Below are positions 40,214 to 48,877 of a stretch of DNA of 64,000 nucleotides, piece by piece. Position 1 is the first letter of the stretch, and every line of letters starts with the position of its first letter. The notes below the pieces were generated by a model. The model had not been told where the DNA came from. It did not search any database and saw only the letters and a list, made by a program, of their open reading frames with translations. Both the position numbers and the translations under genes were made by a program. Source of the stretch: Bacillus sp. Marseille-Q3570 (lineage in GTDB: Bacteria > Bacillota > Bacilli > Bacillales > Fictibacillaceae); the NCBI RefSeq assembly GCF_946151055.1, contig NZ_CAMGYZ010000004.1, positions 186,001-250,000 on the forward strand, written 5' to 3'.

Positions 40214-40644
40214 CTTTCTTCCCCTCTCAGCTTGATAAGCATTTGGTGGTAGCCAGCCTCTTCACCCTGGAAGAGCACCTGATATTCCATTGATAAATGA
40301 CCCTTCAGTTCTGCTTCGTTCCAATCGAAATCCACCTTTTCCGTCCGGGTCGCGATCTGGATCGGACCATAAGGACTGCCATAGGTCCCTTCCTTTTCGG
40401 CTCCAGGAATAAAACGCTGTCGCATAGAAACTGCTCCCTGGCGGATGATGGTGATCTCATCGTTTTGAATTTTTATCGTCGTATTCACTTTGTCCGCTTC
40501 ATTGATTACTTCTTCATAGCGAAGGTAGACAGCATCATTTTTCCTGTATAACGTTCCACTCGAAGATAATGAAGAATCTTCTGTTGTACCTGACTCAGTG
40601 ATTTTCGTATGTAGCTCGACTTCGATAGGGATCGTCATATTCAT
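40210..40644 (-). CDS. ywiB: DUF1934 protein YwiB
   Basis: 144-residue beta-rich cytosolic protein (calycin-like fold in the family), function unknown, conserved just upstream of argS in Bacillus. Start set at ATG 40644 with AAGGGTG about 8 nt before it; a GTG three codons upstream is too close. Visible strands: [40 protein letters not shown], and [11 protein letters not shown], typical of the DUF1934 barrel. Overlaps argS by four bases. Confidence 0.88.
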   Translation of the reverse strand: MNMTIPIEVELHTKITESGTTEDSSLSSSGTLYRKNDAVYLRYEEVINEADKVNTTIKIQNDEITIIRQGAVSMRQRFIPGAEKEGTYGSPYGPIQIATRTEKVDFDWNEAELKGHLSMEYQVLFQGEEAGYHQMLIKLRGEER

Positions 40645-40779
40645 ACTGTCCACACCCTTCTCTTCATTAACTTACCCATTATAATAAAAAAGCTCCTCCT
40701 CTTTCAAGGTTCAGCGCTAAGACGTTTCATCGGAAAATTTTACTATAAATGAAGTTCGATTCTTCTTATTGGGTGATTC

Positions 40780-40856
40780 TTGCTCCGTATCGGGTAGCGA
40801 TACGCGTGAAATCGTCTCTGTATCGGCCTCGTATCGGGCAGCGATACACAGGATAT
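40780..40856. repeat. GTATCGGG(T/C)AGCGATAC repeats
   Basis: GTATCGGGTAGCGATAC at 40787 and GTATCGGGCAGCGATAC at 40831, with a partial GTATCGG at 40820. Spacings of 33 and 11 nt are multiples of a helical turn. Each full copy is an imperfect palindrome (GTATCG / CGATAC). It lies just downstream of the second kinase gene. Confidence 0.75.
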
Positions 40857-40859
40857 CCG

Positions 40860-43028
40860 TTAACCATCAACGGATAGCGGCAGAACTACCTCGACTGTGG
40901 TACCTTCCTCTTCACTGCTGGAAAAATGGATCGTTCCTTTATGATCTTTGATGATCTTGAAGCTGACCATCAATCCCAAACCTGTGCCCTTTTCTTTTGT
41001 CGTGTAAAAAGGTTCCCCTAGTCTCGACATGCGGTCCTTTGGAATGCCAGGACCCTGGTCTTTGATTCTGACAAGAAGTTTCCCATCCTTTCTCATTCTT
41101 GACGAGATGAAAATCTTTCCTCCATCCGGCATGACTTCGATCGCATTTTTGATCAAATTGATGAAAACTTGCTTTAATTGATTCTCTTCGCAATCTATCT
41201 TTGCAGCATCCGCCTCCAGATCAGTGATGAATTGGATATTATAAAGGTTTGCCTGTCCTTCTAATAGCTTCAAAACATGACGAATAAGGTTGCCTGCCCT
41301 CTTTTTCTCGAAGCAGATGCTTTGTGGTTTCGCCAGCAAAAGCAGTTCACTGATGATCTGTTCGATCCGGTCCAGCTCGGACAGGACGATCTGATAATAA
41401 AGCTCCTCCTCCTCAAGCCCGTTCTCCATCATCTGGACAAACCCTTTGATTGAAGTCAACGGATTTCTGATTTCATGGGCGATTGCTGCTGCCAGCTCCC
41501 CCACGACGGTCAGTTTTTCTGATCGCCGGAGCAACTCCTGTGACTTTTTCTCATCAGAAATATCCCGTAGAATCCCATACATACCGATGATTTCATCGTC
41601 GACGATCATCGGGAATCCGACAACCCGTACAGTGATCGTTTCACCATCCTTACGCGTCATATGTTTCTCGAACTTCACTGTTTCGCCTTGAAAGATCTTT
41701 TCGTAATTAGCGACGACTTTCTCTTTTTCATCCACCAGCAGGAAATCGGTATATTGCCTTCCAATCTGTTCTTCTTCCGTAAATCCTGTGATAGTAACGA
41801 TCGCTGGGTTGACGGATGTCAATTCACCGTTGAGATTGATAGAATAGATGCCGTCTGGATTATGTTGAAAGAGGGATCGGTAACGTCTTTCACTATGGAG
41901 AAGCGATTTTTTAGCTGAATTTTTTTCGGTGACGTCCCTGAACACAGCGAGAACATAAGTGTTCCCATTCTCTTTAATCGGGATTGATTTCCCTTCAGCT
42001 TCTAGAATCTGTCCATCCGGCCGTACGAATTTGATCGGAAATAATTGCGTATATCGTTTTCCTTGCATCACGTTTCGAACGCGCTCTTGTGACTCTTCCC
42101 GATAATCCGGATGAATGAATTGGGAAGGGAGTTTCCCGATGATCTCGGATTTGTCCTCGATTCCGAGCATCTCGACAGCCACATCATTTACATACAAAAC
42201 TCTTTCCGAATCATGAAGACACACCGGATCAGGGGAGTGTTCGACAAGTTGTCTGTAACGATGTTCAGATTCAAGCAATGCTTGTTGCGCTTGATGCAGT
42301 GCCGAATTATTCATCGCAAAGCAAAAAGCGCCAGAAACCTTATGTTCAGTATATATAGGCAGATGGGAGAATTGGAAATCGACTACCTCCCCATTGCTTG
42401 TTTTAAGCGATAAGTCCGTTGTAATACGTTTTCCTTTCAGGACATTTTTAAGACATGTGTCCATATCCACATCATAGCTGGTGATGAGTGCGTTAAAGAC
42501 ATCCTTTCCGACAAGCTCCTCTTTTTTGAATCCAAGGACATTTTGGACAGCAGGATTAGCATTAGTGATCCGCCCCTCCAAATCTATTGAAAAGATCGGC
42601 ACAATGTTCTGATGAAAAAGGGACTCATATGTTTCTTGATTCAACGATCGCAATCCGCTTTCATGATGAGGAGGCGGGCGTTCATCTTCCGGCTCCGCCG
42701 TCAGGGGCTCTATTTTTCGCACAAGCAGATCGATACAACCGTTCATATTTTTTGAAATGTAGATTTCAGCAGAGCATCCTTGTCGATCGAGCCCCACTGC
42801 CTCCGTCTCGAACCAGCCATCTTCATAACGACTGCTGAATTCCAGGCTCGGAAAGAATTGAAGGATATTTCTCCCGATAAGTCCTTCGTTTTCTATGCCT
42901 ATCCAGCTTATGATCGTTTGGTTGGCATATTGAATTGAACCATCTGGATTGATCTGTAAAAAGCCGTCCGACAGTTGATCGATGATTGTTTGGTTGAGCT
43001 CCATTAATGCGGAAGGTGTCCTTTGCAC
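40860..43028 (-). CDS. Multi-PAS sensor histidine kinase, soluble
   Basis: 722-residue orphan sensor kinase. Start at GTG 43028, 8 nt after AAAGGAG. Four or so PAS domains: about 10-110 (SDGFLQINPDGSIQYANQTI), 130-250 (VPIFSIDLEGRITNANPAV), 255-375 (SPDPVCLHDSERVLYVNDVA) and 380-500 (PDGIYSINLNGELTSVNPAI). Then HisKA (AAIAHEIRNPLTSIKGF) and HATPase (FINLIKNAIE, DQGPGIP, GTGLGLM). No membrane helix and no adjacent regulator gene. The kinase core matches that at 2-1732 with runs such as GQANLYNIQF and GEPFYTTKEKGTGLG. A sporulation phosphorelay role is likely but inferred. Confidence 0.92.
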   Translation of the reverse strand: MQRTPSALMELNQTIIDQLSDGFLQINPDGSIQYANQTIISWIGIENEGLIGRNILQFFPSLEFSSRYEDGWFETEAVGLDRQGCSAEIYISKNMNGCIDLLVRKIEPLTAEPEDERPPPHHESGLRSLNQETYESLFHQNIVPIFSIDLEGRITNANPAVQNVLGFKKEELVGKDVFNALITSYDVDMDTCLKNVLKGKRITTDLSLKTSNGEVVDFQFSHLPIYTEHKVSGAFCFAMNNSALHQAQQALLESEHRYRQLVEHSPDPVCLHDSERVLYVNDVAVEMLGIEDKSEIIGKLPSQFIHPDYREESQERVRNVMQGKRYTQLFPIKFVRPDGQILEAEGKSIPIKENGNTYVLAVFRDVTEKNSAKKSLLHSERRYRSLFQHNPDGIYSINLNGELTSVNPAIVTITGFTEEEQIGRQYTDFLLVDEKEKVVANYEKIFQGETVKFEKHMTRKDGETITVRVVGFPMIVDDEIIGMYGILRDISDEKKSQELLRRSEKLTVVGELAAAIAHEIRNPLTSIKGFVQMMENGLEEEELYYQIVLSELDRIEQIISELLLLAKPQSICFEKKRAGNLIRHVLKLLEGQANLYNIQFITDLEADAAKIDCEENQLKQVFINLIKNAIEVMPDGGKIFISSRMRKDGKLLVRIKDQGPGIPKDRMSRLGEPFYTTKEKGTGLGLMVSFKIIKDHKGTIHFSSSEEEGTTVEVVLPLSVDG

Positions 43029-43238
43029 GGTACTTGCTCCTTTATCTCACTTAAGTCATGTATACAAACTTATGTAAATATAATCGTGGCATAGTACAAG
43101 CCACCGATTATTTTTCCTACCTAACTAATTAGACTTTTGCAAGTAATCTCCTTCTCCCGCTTCCCATTTGTCATCAAGCGATAATTTTTATAGCAATATC
43201 CACGGTATCTGGCACTTGTTTGCCTTTGTCATAAAAAA

Positions 43239-43432
43239 TAATTAGAAGACAACTGTTCCGCTATTCGTGGCAAATAGAGGGGATTCCAAAAATTAGAGGA
43301 CAACTGTTCCGCTATTCGTGAAATTACCGACCATTTTCTGATGATTTCAGCCGAATAAGGTCTCTGGTGTCCTCTATTTTTCCAAACCAGAAGCTTTTGA
43401 GGTAAATAAGGTCTCGCGTGTCCTCTATTTTT
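43239..43432. repeat. 2+2 inverted-pair element, locus 3 (GAGGACA type)
   Basis: Direct units AATTAGAAGACAACTGTTCC (about 43240) and AATTAGAGGACAACTGTTCC (about 43290), each followed by GCTATTCGTG; inverted units AATAAGGTCTCTGGTGTCCT (about 43354) and AATAAGGTCTCGCGTGTCCT (about 43404), each followed by CTATTTTT. Geometry equals loci 1 and 2, but the core changes from CGGACA to GAGGACA in all but one unit. It lies between the kinase start and the speB terminator. Confidence 0.75.
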
Positions 43433-43468
43433 TCGGCTACCCTACTTGTTTAGGATTTTCAAACGAGT

Positions 43469-43510
43469 AAAAACCCTTTCAGAAAGCGTTCATCTTTCTA
43501 AAAGGGTTTT
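43469..43510 (-). terminator. Terminator of speB
   Basis: Stem aaaaccctttcagaaag / ctttctaaaagggtttt with one mismatch and a short loop; T-run on the minus strand. Confidence 0.88.
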
Positions 43511-43524
43511 AATTTCAAGCTCAC

Positions 43525-44397
43525 TTATTTCACCCAGCCGAGCAGCATTTCTCTAATGAATTTGCTTGCGGCAATTGGTGTTTGTTCGGAATGGTCATAA
43601 ACAGGTGCGACTTCGACAATGTCTGCACCGATAACGGTCACATCTGACTTCGCAATCAGCACGATCGCTTCCAGAAGTTCTTTCGAAGTGATGCCGCCTG
43701 CTTCTGCTGTTCCTGTTCCTGGAGCATGGGCAGGGTCAAGCACATCGATATCGATCGTCACATAAACATTGCGGCCGGCAAGCTCCGGTAGTACGGTCTT
43801 CAACGGTTCCGCAACCTCGAACTTCGACAGATGCATGCCTGACTCTTTCGCATACTGGAATTCCTCTTTCATCCCAGATCGGATTCCAAACGAATAGACA
43901 TTCTCCGGTCCGATGAGCTCACACGCTTTTCGGATCGGTGTCGAATGGGATAAAGGCTCCCCTTCATAGTCTTCACGCAGATCGGTATGGGCATCGATAT
44001 GGATGATTGCAAAATCGTCGTACTTTTTATGAAGCGCTTTAAAGACCGGCCATGAAACAAGGTGCTCTCCGCCGATTCCAAGCGGAAACTTCCCCGCGTC
44101 TAAAATTTTCCCTACATATTCCTCGATCATATCGATACTACGCTGCGGATTTCCAAACGGCAGCGGAATGTCCCCTGCATCATAAAACCGGACATCCTCT
44201 AGCTCACGATCCATGTACGGGCTATATTCTTCGAGGCCGAGTGAGACTTCACGGATTTTAGCAGGGCCAAATCTTGAACCAGGGCGGAAACTGACCGTCC
44301 AGTCCATCGGCATCCCGTAGATGACCGCTTCACTATCCTCGAAACTAGGATGACTCTTTATGAACACATTTCCTGAATAAGCTTCTTCAAATCTCAT
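43525..44397 (-). CDS. speB: Agmatinase
   Basis: Hydrolyses agmatine to putrescine and urea. 290 residues of the ureohydrolase family. Mn ligands: His in GIGGEHLVSWP (about 112), the D-A-H-x-D block IHIDAHTDLR (about 134-141), and Asp pair in TIDIDVLDPAHAPGTGTAEAGG (about 217-227). AGGAGG precedes ATG 44397. Nine bases separate it from speE, so together they form the arginine-decarboxylase branch end: agmatine to putrescine to spermidine. Confidence 0.96.
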   Translation of the reverse strand: MRFEEAYSGNVFIKSHPSFEDSEAVIYGMPMDWTVSFRPGSRFGPAKIREVSLGLEEYSPYMDRELEDVRFYDAGDIPLPFGNPQRSIDMIEEYVGKILDAGKFPLGIGGEHLVSWPVFKALHKKYDDFAIIHIDAHTDLREDYEGEPLSHSTPIRKACELIGPENVYSFGIRSGMKEEFQYAKESGMHLSKFEVAEPLKTVLPELAGRNVYVTIDIDVLDPAHAPGTGTAEAGGITSKELLEAIVLIAKSDVTVIGADIVEVAPVYDHSEQTPIAASKFIREMLLGWVK

Positions 44398-44406
44398 GGC
44401 TTCCTC

Positions 44407-45234
44407 CTACTCGACTAAATCCCGGACGAATTTAGGGAGTGCGAATGATGCAGTATGCAGTTCTTTTGTATAGTACTTCGTGTCGATTTCATGAAAACGT
44501 TCTTCCTCCACTTTCAAAGGATCCTGTTTTTTCGATCCGATCGTGAACGTCCATAAACCACTTGGATAAGTCGGGATGTTCGCTGTATAAAGCCGCGTTA
44601 CAGGGAAAATCTCTTTCACATCACGGTGCACTTGAGAAATGAGATCCGCTTTAAACCAAGGGTTGTCGGTCTGCGCAACGAATACACCATCCTCTTTCAA
44701 GGCTTTTGAAATCCCCTCATAGAAGCCTTTTTCAAACAATTTAGCTGCTGGACCGACTGGCTCAGTCGAATCGACCATGATGACATCATACTCGTTTTCA
44801 CTTTTGGCGATGTGCATGAATCCGTCATCCACTTGTACATCAACACGTGGATCATCCAGATCCCCGGCGATTTCAGGCAAGTACTTTTTCGAATACTCGA
44901 TGACTTTTCCATCAATTTCAACAAGGACTGCTTTTTCCACGGAAGGATGCTTCAACACCTCACGGATCACACCGCCATCTCCACCGCCGACAACAAGGAC
45001 GTGTTTCGGATTCGGGTGTGTAAAAAGAGGAACGTGAGCGACCATTTCGTGATAGACGAATTCATCCTTCTGTGTCGTCATGACCATGCCGTCCAGAACA
45101 AGCATGTTACCAAACTCTTCTGTTTCGATCATGTCCAAACGTTGAAAATCCGTTTGTTCCGTATGTAATGTCTGCTTGATTTTCGCAGTGATGCCGAACT
45201 TCTCTGTTTGTTTTTCGGTATACCATAATTCCAT
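44407..45234 (-). CDS. speE: Spermidine synthase
   Basis: Transfers aminopropyl from decarboxylated SAM to putrescine. 275 residues from [19 protein letters not shown]; 12 upstream codons are not conserved and GAGGTG stands before ATG 45234. Signatures: [18 protein letters not shown] (SAM-binding), [17 protein letters not shown], and [14 protein letters not shown] (catalytic Asp). Upstream of speB in one unit. Confidence 0.96.
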   Translation of the reverse strand: MELWYTEKQTEKFGITAKIKQTLHTEQTDFQRLDMIETEEFGNMLVLDGMVMTTQKDEFVYHEMVAHVPLFTHPNPKHVLVVGGGDGGVIREVLKHPSVEKAVLVEIDGKVIEYSKKYLPEIAGDLDDPRVDVQVDDGFMHIAKSENEYDVIMVDSTEPVGPAAKLFEKGFYEGISKALKEDGVFVAQTDNPWFKADLISQVHRDVKEIFPVTRLYTANIPTYPSGLWTFTIGSKKQDPLKVEEERFHEIDTKYYTKELHTASFALPKFVRDLVE

Positions 45235-45706
45235 TCCATTCACCTCATTTTTATTTCTTAAGCTTTGCAAAATTTTATTTTTAATCAGGAAATTTCTTAG
45301 ACTTTTTTAAATCTCATTTCGCATTGTATCACAAGGATTTGACCAGTTTCGAAATTCAATCTGACTCTGTTCCATAATCGATCATCTATTGTCCGTTTCC
45401 CTCAGTCATCCATTTGAAACTTCCAAATTCATAATGTGCAAGAAAAGTATACTCGATTGCCCTATTTTTGCAAGAGAATTTTATAGCTAAATTTTAACAG
45501 ACTCTTTCATGTCAACGTTTAGAATCCTTAGAACCCTCCCATACTAGTAAAGAAAACTTGGCAAAGCCAAGCCTTAGCGTAGGCTGAGCCATCGGTAGAA
45601 CTTATACTATCTTCTTAAACTTTTCTACTGCATTGGATTCGTCATTTTACTGAAAAGTTATCCTATCCAATCGTGTAGAGATACGTGAGTAAAGGGGGGA
45701 CATGTC
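45235..45706. other. Divergent control region speE-pbpG
   Basis: No gene. It holds the leaders of two divergent units and a GCCAAGCC-family repeat at 45547. Promoter elements could not be assigned with confidence. Confidence 0.4.
45547..45610. repeat. GCCAAGCC-family dispersed repeat
   Basis: GTAAAGAAAACTTGGCAAAG then CCAAGCCTTAGCGTAGGCTG and AGCC...CTTATAC. Nearly identical to 22233-22302 over about 50 bp. Confidence 0.75.
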
Positions 45707-47776
45707 ATGGAAGTCATAACGGTCGATCGTCTGATGAGAACATGGAAAATCGTTTGGCTCTGGCTTCGTACATTATTGATATTTTCATTGCCTGTTCTAT
45801 TGATCGGTTCCATATTCCTTATCACGATCAATCTCATTGGCCCTCCACCGTTGAAAGTTCCTCAGACAACGGTCTTTTATGGATCAGATGATTCGATCAT
45901 CGGGGAGTATGAACCACTTGGTCAAAATCGCTTCTGGATAAAACTTGACAATATTTCCCCCTATATGACAGAAGCGACGGTTGCTGTTGAGGATAGGAGA
46001 TTCTATAGCCACCATGGATTTGATTATAAAAGGATCGCGGCTGCCATTCTGGCGGACATCCGGGCAGGCTCTAAAGTGCAGGGCGCGAGCACGATCACGC
46101 AGCAGTACTCTCGGAATCTATTCCTTGCGCCAGATAAAACGTGGGAACGGAAGCTGAAAGAAGCCATTTATGCAGCAAGGATCGAAGCCAACTATACAAA
46201 AGATGAAATCCTTCAAGGTTATTTGAACACCATCTATTACGGACATGGGAATTACGGGATCGAAGCAGCCTCTCAATATTACTACGGGAAATCTGCGAAA
46301 GATTTGAACTTGGCTGAATCAAGCATGCTGGCTGGTATTCCTAAAGGACCGTCCTATTATAGTCCAGTCGTCAATATGGATCGTGCAAAAAAACGTCAAA
46401 AAATTGTGCTTGATGCAATGGTCGCTACAGGTGCGGCAAGTGCAAAAGAAGCAGCTGAAGCCTACGAAGAACCATTAGAAATCGTTGGGAAAGCGAACTT
46501 GCCGGTTGAAAAAGCATCTTACTTTCAAGATGAAGTCGAATACCTTTTGAAAAATAAAATCGGATTGGATGCTGAAGAAGTAAAGCTGGGCGGTTACCAC
46601 GTCTATACGACCCTGGATCCGGAATTACAGGAAAAAGCAGAGCACTGGGTTGAAAAATCGATTCCAAGAACTTCGAATATACAAGTGGGCATGGTCGCCT
46701 TAGATCCGAAATCCGGCGATATCAAAGCGATGGTCGGCGGCAGGGATTACCTGGAAAGCGCTTATAATCGCGCAACCCAGGCACGGCGAGCACCTGGATC
46801 CACATTCAAACCATTTCTTTATACCGCTGCTTTGAAGAATGGTTTTACACCTTCTAGTCTGTTGATGAGCGAGAGGACGACGTTCTTTGAAGGAGAAGAG
46901 AATGAGTATACACCTGAAAATTTCGGCAACCATTATGCCAATGACAACATTACATTAGCTCAAGCGATTGCTGTTTCTGACAACGTTTATGCAGTGAAGA
47001 CCAACATCTTCATCGGTCCTGAACAGTTAGTTGAAACGGCCAAGGATTTTGGTATAAAAAGCGATCTGGCTCCGCTCCCGTCGTTAGCACTCGGTACAAA
47101 GCCGGTCGGGGTCCTTGAGATGACATCTGCATACAGTGTATTTGCGAATAATGGTTTAAAAACAGAACCAAGATTCATCAAAAAGATCGTAGACTATAAA
47201 GGAGACGTCGTGTACGAGCAAGATATCGCGAAAAAGCGAGTCGTCGAGCCGGAATACGCATATGTGATGACAGACATGATGAAAGGCGTTTTCGATGAAC
47301 GTCTTAATGACTATACACGAGTCACGGGTGCTTCCATCAACAGTTTGGTTGATCGTCCGACAGCCGGGAAAACTGGCTCTACCAACTATGATAACTGGAT
47401 TATCGGTTATACGCCTCAGCTCGTAACTGGTGTATGGACGGGATATGATAAAGGTAAAACATTACACCCGTTCAATGATGTCCTCTACTCGAAAAACATT
47501 TGGGGGCATTTCATGAAGGATGCGATGGCAGGGCGACCGGTCGCACAATTCCCTAAGCCTAAGGATGTGGTCGGCGTGTATGTCAATCCAGATACAGGCT
47601 TGCTCGCGAGTGACAGCTGTCCTGGAAAAAAGCTTTCGTATTATATCGAAGGGACAGAGCCTACGAAGTATTGTACAGGTGATGCTGACAATAAGGAAAA
47701 AACAATGCCGGTTTCTCCAAAACCAACAGAGGAAAAAGGCTTTTTCAAGAAGATTTGGAACTGGATAAGAGGTTGA
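45707..47776 (+). CDS. pbpG: Class A penicillin-binding protein (PbpG-like)
   Basis: Bifunctional peptidoglycan glycosyltransferase/transpeptidase. 689 residues: cytoplasmic start, one membrane helix (TLLIFSLPVLLIGSIFLITINLI), GT51 domain with catalytic Glu in VAVEDRRFYSHHGFD (about 98), GASTITQQYSRNLFL and the KLKEAIYAARIE motif; transpeptidase SxxK in RAPGSTFKPFLY (about 365), SDN in IAVSDNVYA and KTG in TAGKTGSTNYD. AAAGGGGGG precedes ATG 45707. Same place as B. subtilis pbpG (ywhE), a forespore PBP acting on germ cell wall/cortex. Confidence 0.93.
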   Translation: MEVITVDRLMRTWKIVWLWLRTLLIFSLPVLLIGSIFLITINLIGPPPLKVPQTTVFYGSDDSIIGEYEPLGQNRFWIKLDNISPYMTEATVAVEDRRFYSHHGFDYKRIAAAILADIRAGSKVQGASTITQQYSRNLFLAPDKTWERKLKEAIYAARIEANYTKDEILQGYLNTIYYGHGNYGIEAASQYYYGKSAKDLNLAESSMLAGIPKGPSYYSPVVNMDRAKKRQKIVLDAMVATGAASAKEAAEAYEEPLEIVGKANLPVEKASYFQDEVEYLLKNKIGLDAEEVKLGGYHVYTTLDPELQEKAEHWVEKSIPRTSNIQVGMVALDPKSGDIKAMVGGRDYLESAYNRATQARRAPGSTFKPFLYTAALKNGFTPSSLLMSERTTFFEGEENEYTPENFGNHYANDNITLAQAIAVSDNVYAVKTNIFIGPEQLVETAKDFGIKSDLAPLPSLALGTKPVGVLEMTSAYSVFANNGLKTEPRFIKKIVDYKGDVVYEQDIAKKRVVEPEYAYVMTDMMKGVFDERLNDYTRVTGASINSLVDRPTAGKTGSTNYDNWIIGYTPQLVTGVWTGYDKGKTLHPFNDVLYSKNIWGHFMKDAMAGRPVAQFPKPKDVVGVYVNPDTGLLASDSCPGKKLSYYIEGTEPTKYCTGDADNKEKTMPVSPKPTEEKGFFKKIWNWIRG

Positions 47777-47803
47777 AAAGCGGATTCGTCCGCTTTTTCC
47801 TTT
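47776..47803 (+). terminator. Terminator of pbpG
   Basis: aaaagcgga-ttcg-tccgcttttt with a stable UUCG-type tetraloop, then TCCTTTTT; it abuts the stop codon. Confidence 0.9.
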
Positions 47804-47842
47804 TTGGGGTTATTGTCTGAACTGTTCATGAAGGTATGGCTC

Positions 47843-47880
47843 GAAAAAGGGATTGACTCATGATGAGCCAATCCCTTTTT
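47843..47880. other. Long near-perfect hairpin between pbpG and ywhD
   Basis: aaaaagggattgactcat pairs with atgagccaatcccttttt: about 17 bp with one mismatch around a single-base loop. A-tract on the left and T-tract on the right give it the form of a bidirectional terminator for the convergent pbpG and ywhD. The rest of 47881-48140 contains no gene that I recognise. Confidence 0.7.
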
Positions 47881-48140
47881 CTGTCCTAGTAAATATGTGT
47901 GTAAAACTAGTTTTCATTTTACTCGATTTCGAGTTCGGCGCACAGGTTTTTCACATTTTGTTCAAAAACTGTTCAAAGAAATCTCAGTTACAACGTTTTG
48001 GCAGAAACGTTGTTGTTCTTGAAAGTCGTTTATTTGTAGTCTCGCACTCTGCAATCAACTTGCACAAGGTTGTTTTTTAAAAATGACTCAAAAGCAGCAA
48101 TCTTTTAGAAAAGAGCGTTGCAGAAGACTGCAGACAGGAT

Positions 48141-48689
48141 TTAAAGGGCGTTCTTCACGTCCTCGCTCGCCCGTTCCCAGAACTCCTCGTTATGTTCGAT
48201 CAAAAACTTTTTCAACAACGCTTTCGATTTTTCGTCCATGCGGTCGACGACGACTTTTTTCTTAAGTGCTTTATCCATATTGTTCACGTGTTCAGGCATG
48301 CTTTTATAGCCTCGTCTTGCTTCTGCATCAACCTGGAGTTCACAGGCTCCAAGTCCGGCATAAAACGGCCCTTCATTTGAAGAATCGACCATCACCCATA
48401 CGAGCCAGTACAGTTTCGGATTCGGTGCATCTTCTCGGTTCGCCGTAAATTTGATTCGTTTCTCAACCGAGCTTCTGGCGTGCAATGCTCCCATATCAAC
48501 GAAAACTTCTTCATCTGCAGGGTCGACAAAGATTGGCGTCAGGTTGTTGAGGTTGATTGTGCCAACACCATAACCGCCGTGTCCATCTGTCGAATCTCCG
48601 CTTAATATTGTAAATCCTTGTTTTTTCTTCGGCTTTTTACCGCCATCATCATTATTTTTATTGTTATTGTTTTCAAAGAGATCTTTCAC
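48141..48689 (-). CDS. ywhD: YwhD-family protein
   Basis: 182-residue conserved Bacillus protein of unknown function. Start at GTG 48689, 8 nt after GGGAGG; a TTG two codons earlier is too close. N-terminal low-complexity Asn/Asp/Lys linker (NNNNKNNDDGGKKPKKK), then the conserved GFTILSGDSTDGHGGYGVG and LNNLTPIFVDP, DMGALHARS, YWLVWVMVD and the basic C-terminal helices. No signal, membrane or metal motif. Position after pbpG as in B. subtilis. Confidence 0.88.
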   Translation of the reverse strand: MKDLFENNNNKNNDDGGKKPKKKQGFTILSGDSTDGHGGYGVGTINLNNLTPIFVDPADEEVFVDMGALHARSSVEKRIKFTANREDAPNPKLYWLVWVMVDSSNEGPFYAGLGACELQVDAEARRGYKSMPEHVNNMDKALKKKVVVDRMDEKSKALLKKFLIEHNEEFWERASEDVKNAL

Positions 48690-48726
48690 GTCCAAAACCT
48701 CCCATAATTCTCTAATTATATCTTCT

Positions 48727-48739
48727 AAAAACGAACATC
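48727..48739 (+). promoter_or_regulatory. Upstream PurBox-like site
   Basis: AAAAACGAACATC matches the PurR half-site pattern AWWWCCGAACWWT except for the C at position five. About 90 nt upstream of the paired boxes and unpaired; uncertain. Confidence 0.3.
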
Positions 48740-48804
48740 CTCTATAATGTATGATTTTATCTTATCATACTATTCAGTTCTTATGAATGATTACGGATTA
48801 GCTC

Positions 48805-48863
48805 TTGCATTCTGAATTAAAAACGAATATTATTATGGATGGTTATTATAATTGTTCGTATTT
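48805..48863 (+). promoter_or_regulatory. Promoter with inverted PurBox pair before the purine permease
   Basis: TTGCAT (48805-48810), 17-nt spacer, TATTAT (48828-48833) gives a sigma-A promoter. AAAAACGAATATT (48819-48831) and the inverted ATTGTTCGTATTT (48851-48863) match the PurR PurBox pattern AWWWCCGAACWWT with CGAA/TTCG cores, spaced 19 nt (16-17 in B. subtilis). The first box overlaps the -10. Confidence 0.55.
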
Positions 48864-48877
48864 TGGGGGTATATCTT

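Noticed and set aside
40654-40760. T-box leader for ywiB-argS
   Set aside because: No T-box sequence (TGGNACCGCG) or antiterminator pair seen.
47853-48080. 75-codon frame after pbpG
   Set aside because: Starts inside a hairpin and lacks a ribosome-binding site.
48696-48877. Purine riboswitch before the permease
   Set aside because: None of the conserved aptamer loop sequences are present; PurBoxes explain the region better.
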